NCBI GenBank assembly: GCA_025934635.1
Contig: JAICWX010000197.1
Coordinates: 1 to 16,625, forward strand
DNA length: 16,625 nucleotides
Origin: Streptosporangiaceae bacterium
GTDB taxonomy: Bacteria > Actinomycetota > Actinomycetes > Streptosporangiales > Streptosporangiaceae
Reading direction: 5' to 3'
The notes under the pieces were generated by a model. The model saw nothing but the letters and a program-made list of their open reading frames with translations. It was not told where the DNA came from and did no database searches. Shown one piece after another: positions 12,752 to 16,625 of the stretch (positions are counted from its first letter, which is position 1; each line of letters begins with the position of its first letter). Made by a program: the position numbers and the translations under genes.

Positions 12752-13710
12752 CAGGCCGAGGCTCCAGAAGTGCGAGCCCTGACCTCACAGGCGATCTCGC
12801 GCCCCGCCACCAAGGCCAGGCTCTGATCCCGCTCCCGGCAGCTGTCCTCGGCGATCGGGCAGCGCGGGTGGAACCGGCAGCCGGACGGCGGGCTGGCCGG
12901 GTCGGGCACGTCGCCGGGCAGGTCGGCCGGGAGGACGCCGGCCCCGTCGGCGTGCGGGATCGCGGCCACCAGCGCCTCGGTGTAGGGGTGCCGCGGATTC
13001 CCCCAGACGGTCGCGGTGTCGCCGATCTCGACGATCCGGCCCAGGTACATGACCGCGACCCGGTCGGCGACCTGCCGGACCACCGACAGGTCGTGGGAGA
13101 CCAGCACCAGGCCCAGCCGGGCGTCGTCGACCAGGCCGCCGAGCAGGTTGGCGATCTGGGCCTGGGCCGACGCGTCCAGCGCGCTGATCGGCTCGTCGGC
13201 GATCAGGCAGGACGGCTCGGCCACCAGCGTCCGGGCGATGGCGATCCGCTGCCGCTGGCCGCCGCTGAACTCGTGCGGGTAGCTGTGGGCGGCGGTGGCC
13301 GGCAGCCCGACCCGGTCCAGCAGCTCGGCCGCGCGCTTGAGGCCGTCGGCGTGGCTGCCGCCGCCGAGCCGGACGCCGTCCGCGATGATCTCCCCGACCT
13401 TGCGGCGCGGGTTGAGCGACTCGTACGGATCCTGGAAGACCATCTGCAGGCCGCGCAGGTACCCCGGCCGGCGGCGCCGCCGCAGCACGGTGACCTCCCG
13501 GCCCTCGAAGGCGACTGTGCCCCCGGCCAGCGGCTCGAGCCCCACCGCGGCCCGGGCCAGCGACGACTTGCCGCAGCCGGACTCGCCCACCAGGCCGACG
13601 ATCTCGCCGCGGGCGACGGTCAGGTCGACCCCGTCGACGGCGCGGACCCGCTGTCCCCGCCGCCCGTACTCCACCGCGACGTTCTTGATCTCGAGAACGG
13701 TCTCGCTCAT
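12751..13710 (-). CDS. Oligopeptide/dipeptide ABC transporter ATP-binding protein, DppF/OppF-like
   Basis: This 319-residue ATPase is the second nucleotide-binding subunit of the peptide/nickel-type importer. It has Walker A GESGCGKSS (residues 42-50), FQDPYESLNPR at the Q-loop, signature FSGGQRQRIAIARTL, Walker B CLIADEPISALD, and His in LVSHD. The C-terminal oligopeptide-transporter extension has HPRCPIAEDSC, a Cys-x-Arg-type metal cluster motif seen in Dpp/Opp ATPases. FQDPxxSLNPR and DEPxSALD are characteristic of the F-type subunit. The start ATG at 13710 overlaps the preceding gene as ATGA (13707-13710). A longer open frame extends upstream inside dppD but is antonymous in reading and has no ABC features. 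The gene is intact, with all catalytic motifs. Confidence 0.93.
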   Translation of the reverse strand: MSETVLEIKNVAVEYGRRGQRVRAVDGVDLTVARGEIVGLVGESGCGKSSLARAAVGLEPLAGGTVAFEGREVTVLRRRRRPGYLRGLQMVFQDPYESLNPRRKVGEIIADGVRLGGGSHADGLKRAAELLDRVGLPATAAHSYPHEFSGGQRQRIAIARTLVAEPSCLIADEPISALDASAQAQIANLLGGLVDDARLGLVLVSHDLSVVRQVADRVAVMYLGRIVEIGDTATVWGNPRHPYTEALVAAIPHADGAGVLPADLPGDVPDPASPPSGCRFHPRCPIAEDSCRERDQSLALVAGREIACEVRARTSGASA

Positions 13711-14699
13711 ACGCTCACCCGGAGCGGGTCGGGCGGACAGGCCAGCAGGTGACCGGGGGCGATCCCGGCCGGCTCGGGCCGTTCGGTGGCGCACGACGGC
13801 TCGGCGTACTGGCAGCGCGGGTGGAACGGGCAGCCGTCCGGGACGCGGCCCAGGGACGGCGGGCTGCCGCCGATGGGCACCAGCGGGGCGGCCCTGTCCT
13901 TGGAAGACGGCGCCTCCGGGTGGGGGAGCGCGTCGAGCAGGCCCCTGGTGTACGGGTGGCGCGGCTGGGTGAGCAGGTCCGCGGTCGGGCCGGCCTCGGC
14001 CAGCCGCCCGGCGTACATCACGGCCAGCCGCCCGGCGGTAGCCGACATGACCCCGAGGTCGTGGGTGATCACGATGACTGCCATCCCGCGTTCGCGGCAC
14101 AGCCGGTCGAGCAGCCGCAGGATGCCCGCCTGGACGGTGACGTCGAGGGCGGTGGTCGGCTCGTCGGCCACCAGCAGCCGCGGCTCGGCCGCCAGCGCGA
14201 CCGCGATCGCGATCCGCTGCCGCATGCCGCCGGAGAACTGCCCCGGGTAGGAGCGCAGCGCCTGCTCCGGGTCGGGGATGCGCACCGTTTCCAGCAGCGC
14301 GGCCGCCCGGATGCGGGCCTCGGCCTTGTCTATCCCCAGGTGGTGCCGCATGTGCTCGGTCAGCTGGGTGCCGACCGGCAGGATCGGGTGCAGCGCGGTG
14401 GCCGGGTCCTGGGACACCATCGCGATCTGCCGGCCGCGGACGTCCCGCAGCTGCCGGGGCGACAGCGCGGTCAGCTCGGTGCCGTCCAGCCGGATCGAGC
14501 CGGTGACCCGCGCTCCGGGCGGCGCCATCCCGAACAGGGACAGCGCCGTGATCGTCTTGCCGCTGCCGCTCTCCCCGGCGATGCCCATGATCTCGCCCGT
14601 GTCCACCGCGAACGACAGGTCGTCGACGGCCTTGTGGTAGCCGGACCGGGTCGGCAGGGCCACGCTCAGGCCCTCGACCTCGAGCAGCTTGCCCGTCAT
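13707..14699 (-). CDS. Oligopeptide/dipeptide ABC transporter ATP-binding protein, DppD/OppD-like
   Basis: This 330-residue ATPase is the first nucleotide-binding subunit. Walker A is GESGSGKT (residues 43-50), the Q-loop is VSQDPATALHPILPVG, the signature is FSGGMRQRIAIAVAL, Walker B is LLVADEPTTALDVTVQ, and the H-loop is VITHDLGV. The C-terminal extension has FHPRCQYAEPSC. The QDPxTALxP, SGGMRQR and DEPTTALDVT forms are the usual marks of the D-type subunit. The ATG at 14699 is supported by AAGGGG at 14705-14710 and is separated from the dppC-like stop by only 10 bases, the only non-overlapping junction of the operon. The protein pairs with the downstream DppF-like ATPase as a heterodimer at the inner face of the membrane. 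Confidence 0.93.
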   Translation of the reverse strand: MTGKLLEVEGLSVALPTRSGYHKAVDDLSFAVDTGEIMGIAGESGSGKTITALSLFGMAPPGARVTGSIRLDGTELTALSPRQLRDVRGRQIAMVSQDPATALHPILPVGTQLTEHMRHHLGIDKAEARIRAAALLETVRIPDPEQALRSYPGQFSGGMRQRIAIAVALAAEPRLLVADEPTTALDVTVQAGILRLLDRLCRERGMAVIVITHDLGVMSATAGRLAVMYAGRLAEAGPTADLLTQPRHPYTRGLLDALPHPEAPSSKDRAAPLVPIGGSPPSLGRVPDGCPFHPRCQYAEPSCATERPEPAGIAPGHLLACPPDPLRVSV

Positions 14700-14704
14700 A
14701 GGCG

Positions 14705-14710
14705 CCCCTT
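14705..14710 (-). promoter_or_regulatory. Ribosome binding site of dppD-like gene
   Basis: On the minus strand AAGGGG lies five bases before the ATG at 14699 and overlaps the end of the dppC-like gene. It is the clearest Shine-Dalgarno site within the long operon, matching the only junction without start-stop overlap. Confidence 0.55.
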
Positions 14711-15579
14711 CACAGGCGTACCGCCCGGGCCGTGCGCGGGTCGAGCATGTCGCGCAGCGCGTCGCCGATGAAGTTGAACGCCAGCACCACGGTCAAGATG
14801 GCCAGGCCGGGGAACATGCCTACCCACCAGTCGTTGAAGTTCTGCGTCCCCTCGGCCACCATCGCGCCCCACTCCGCGGTGGGCGGCTGCGCGCCCAGGC
14901 CGAGGAACGACAGCCCGGACAGCAGCAGCACCGCGTTGCCGATGTCCAGCGCGGCCAGCACCAGCACCGGGCCGGCCGCGTTCGGCCGGATGTCGGTGAA
15001 CAGCACCCGCAGGCCGGACGCGCCCAGCATCCGGCTCGCCACCACGTACTGAGCCGACCGGGCGGACAGCACCAGGCTCCTGACCAGGCGGGCATAGGAC
15101 GGCCAGGACACCACCACCACCGCGATCACCGCGTTGCGCAGCTGCGGTCCCAGGGCGGCCGCCACCGCCAGCGCGAGGATGATGCCGGGGAACGCGAACA
15201 CCAGGTCGGCCACCCGCATCAGCACGTTGTCCACCCAGCCGCCGAAGAAGCCGGCCACCCCGCCGACGATCGCGCCGATGATCATGGCCGCCGCGATCAG
15301 GATCACTGCCAGCGGCAGCGTGATCCGGGCGCCGGACAGCACCCGCGAGAACACGTCCCGGCCCAGCTCGTCGGTGCCGAACCAGTGCGCACCCGACGGC
15401 CCGGCCAAGATGGTGAACTTCTGCGCCAGCGGGTTGTCCGGGGCGATCAGCGGGGCGAAGATCGCGATCACCGCCCAGGCGGCGATCACCGCCAGCCCGG
15501 CCAGCGCCAGCGGCCGCCGCCACGGCGGCGGGGCGAGCGCGCGCCGCGGCCGCCGGGAAAGCAAGGACCGTCCGGTCAT
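14710..15579 (-). CDS. Peptide/nickel-type ABC transporter permease, DppC-like
   Basis: The 289-residue inner-membrane permease has the DppC layout. A basic N-terminus (SLLSRRPRRALAPPPWRRP) is followed by a first helix at about 24-44 and the DppC-specific periplasmic motif HWFGTDELGRDVFSRVLSGAR. Several helices come next, then the cytoplasmic coupling (EAA-type) loop VASRMLGASGLRVLFTDIRPN and the late SGLSFLGLGAQPPTAEWGAM, which is strongly conserved in this subunit. The ATG at 15579 overlaps the dppB-like stop as ATGA (15576-15579). A much longer open frame extends upstream across dppB but carries no permease sequence there. It forms the pore with the DppB-like protein. Confidence 0.93.
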   Translation of the reverse strand: MTGRSLLSRRPRRALAPPPWRRPLALAGLAVIAAWAVIAIFAPLIAPDNPLAQKFTILAGPSGAHWFGTDELGRDVFSRVLSGARITLPLAVILIAAAMIIGAIVGGVAGFFGGWVDNVLMRVADLVFAFPGIILALAVAAALGPQLRNAVIAVVVVSWPSYARLVRSLVLSARSAQYVVASRMLGASGLRVLFTDIRPNAAGPVLVLAALDIGNAVLLLSGLSFLGLGAQPPTAEWGAMVAEGTQNFNDWWVGMFPGLAILTVVLAFNFIGDALRDMLDPRTARAVRL

Positions 15580-16625
15580 GAGAGCCTGATCCGCGGGTCG
15601 ATGACGCCGTAGAGCAGGTCGACGACGAGGTTGACCACGATGTAGACCAGCGCCACGAACAGGCTCACGCCCATGATCGCGGGCAGGTCCAGGTTGACCG
15701 CGCTGCGGTAGGCGTACTGGCCCACCCCGGGCCAGGAGAAGATGTTCTCCACCAGCACGGTGCCGGACAGCAGGCTGCCGAACGCCACCCCGGCCACGGT
15801 GATGATGGACACCAGGGCCGGGCGCAGCACATGCCGCAGGATCACCACGTGCTCGGGCAGCCCCTTCAGCCGCGCGGCCCGCACGTAGTCGTTCCCCATG
15901 ATCTCCAGCATCGACGCGCGGGTGAACCGGGTCAGCATGCCGACGGTGTAGATGGCCAGCACCAGGCCGGGCAGCAGCAGGTGCCGCAGCGCCGACCAGA
16001 ACAGGGTCCACTGCCCACCCAGCGCCGCGTCGACGGTGAACATCCCGGTCAGGTGGTGCGGAGCACCCTGCGTCGGATCGAGGCGGCCGCCGCCCGGCAG
16101 CCAGCCGAGCTTGAAGAACAGCAGGTAGAACGCCACCAGCGCGATCCAGAAGACCGGCATGGACACGCCGCCGAGGCTGACCACCCGGATCAGGTGGTCC
16201 GGCCACCGGTCCCGGTACATGGCGGCCACGATGCCCAGCCCGATCCCGATCACCAGCGACACGACGATGGCGAACAGCGCCAGCTCGATCGTGGCCGGGA
16301 CGTACTCCTGCAGGTCGGTCAGGACCGGGCGGTGGCTCTGCTCGGAGATGCCCAGGTTCCCGTGCACCAGGTTCTTCAGGTACAGCCCGTACTGCACCGG
16401 CAGCGGCCGGTCCAGGCCGTACTGGTGCCTGAACGCGGCCACCGCGGCCGGGTCGCCGATGGCCCGCTGGCCCAGGTTGGCGGCGGCCGGGTCGCCCGGC
16501 ACCAGGTGGGTCAGCACGAACGCGACCAGCGTGATGCCGACGCACAGGACCAGGCCGGTGCCGAGCCGCTGCAGCAGGAACCGGCGCAGGTCATGCTGCC
16601 GCCGGCCCTTCGGGCGTACCCGACC
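15576..16625 (-). CDS. Peptide/nickel-type ABC transporter permease, DppB-like, 5' end outside window
   Basis: The frame runs from the stop at 15576 to the right edge without a stop and without an ATG or GTG before the first helix, so the start lies beyond 16625. Visible are a basic stretch and first helix (RRFLLQRLGTGLVLCVGITL), then VLTHLVPGDPAA, typical just after helix one of DppB. After it come the YGLDRPLPVQYGLYL segment, LGISEQSHRPV, five further helices, the coupling loop VRAARLKGLPEHVVILRHVLRPAL, and the end VVDLLYGVIDPRIRLS. At 349 residues visible it is close to full family length (about 310-340 plus a basic leader), so probably only a few tens of codons are missing. A GTG start at 16517 would cut the first helix and is unlikely. 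A solute-binding protein gene is expected farther upstream. Confidence 0.92.
   Translation of the reverse strand, partial: GRVRPKGRRQHDLRRFLLQRLGTGLVLCVGITLVAFVLTHLVPGDPAAANLGQRAIGDPAAVAAFRHQYGLDRPLPVQYGLYLKNLVHGNLGISEQSHRPVLTDLQEYVPATIELALFAIVVSLVIGIGLGIVAAMYRDRWPDHLIRVVSLGGVSMPVFWIALVAFYLLFFKLGWLPGGGRLDPTQGAPHHLTGMFTVDAALGGQWTLFWSALRHLLLPGLVLAIYTVGMLTRFTRASMLEIMGNDYVRAARLKGLPEHVVILRHVLRPALVSIITVAGVAFGSLLSGTVLVENIFSWPGVGQYAYRSAVNLDLPAIMGVSLFVALVYIVVNLVVDLLYGVIDPRIRLS

Noticed and set aside
12411..12782. Collagen-like plus-strand ORF with GGPKPGGPKPG repeats
   Set aside because: It is the antisense reading of the 15-bp repeat within the amidohydrolase gene. The minus frame has the full metal-binding set and coupled ends.
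14710..16545. One 611-residue fusion permease
   Set aside because: The upstream half of this frame is an out-of-frame reading of dppB without membrane helices. The DppC-like protein starts at 15579 with an ATGA overlap.
1..16625. tRNA, rRNA, integrase, transposase or attachment sites
   Set aside because: None was recognised on either strand. The only mobile-DNA-associated gene is the DUF222-HNH protein, and no flanking direct repeats were found around it.

Overview
The window is very GC-rich DNA from a high-GC Actinomycetota. The codon bias fills the non-coding frames with long false ORFs. The protein families are typical actinomycete ones: a DUF222/13E12-type HNH protein, a CU044_5270-like fragment, PadR, PhzF, and F420-type LLM-class oxidoreductases. 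I cannot assign a genus. A filamentous or soil actinomycete is an inference. All sequence relationships below come from motif recognition by eye, not from searches.

Layout, left to right. (1) 1-3483 is an untidy, decaying region. It holds a 5'-truncated CU044_5270-like piece at the left edge, an intact DUF222-HNH gene (478-2130, minus), a short low-GC spacer, an endonuclease V-like fragment that stops before its last catalytic motif, the C-terminal remnant of a SAM methyltransferase, and an ornithine cyclodeaminase/mu-crystallin gene that has lost its N-terminus and carries a frameshift. (2) 3517-4383 is an intact PhzF-like gene with a 13-bp perfect palindrome just upstream. (3) 4537-8052 is a MacB/FtsX-type export pair (ATPase and 913-aa permease, minus strand). 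It is divergent from a PadR regulator (8151-8738, plus), and a large inverted repeat in the 98-bp shared promoter is the likely operator. (4) 8697 to the right edge is one long leftward operon. In transcription order it reads dppB-like (runs off the edge), dppC-, dppD- and dppF-like, amidohydrolase, RidA-like, LLM oxidoreductase 1, TIGR04076-like small protein, LLM oxidoreductase 2. Seven of the eight junctions overlap by 1 or 4 bases (ATGA, GTGA or TGATG). The eighth has a 10-base gap with a good ribosome binding site.

Working together. The large operon looks like an uptake-and-catabolism unit. An oligopeptide/nickel-type ABC importer brings in a peptide-like or amide-containing compound, and a metal-dependent amidohydrolase of the dipeptidase-like subgroup could hydrolyse it. 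A RidA-fold protein without the deaminase arginine, two flavin/F420-type oxidoreductases and a small Cys-containing protein could then process the product. The substrate is unknown, and no solute-binding protein lies inside the window. This operon is the best candidate here for an undescribed system. The PadR-ABC pair looks like a ligand-responsive self-resistance or export module. The left 3.5 kb looks like a recombination scar.
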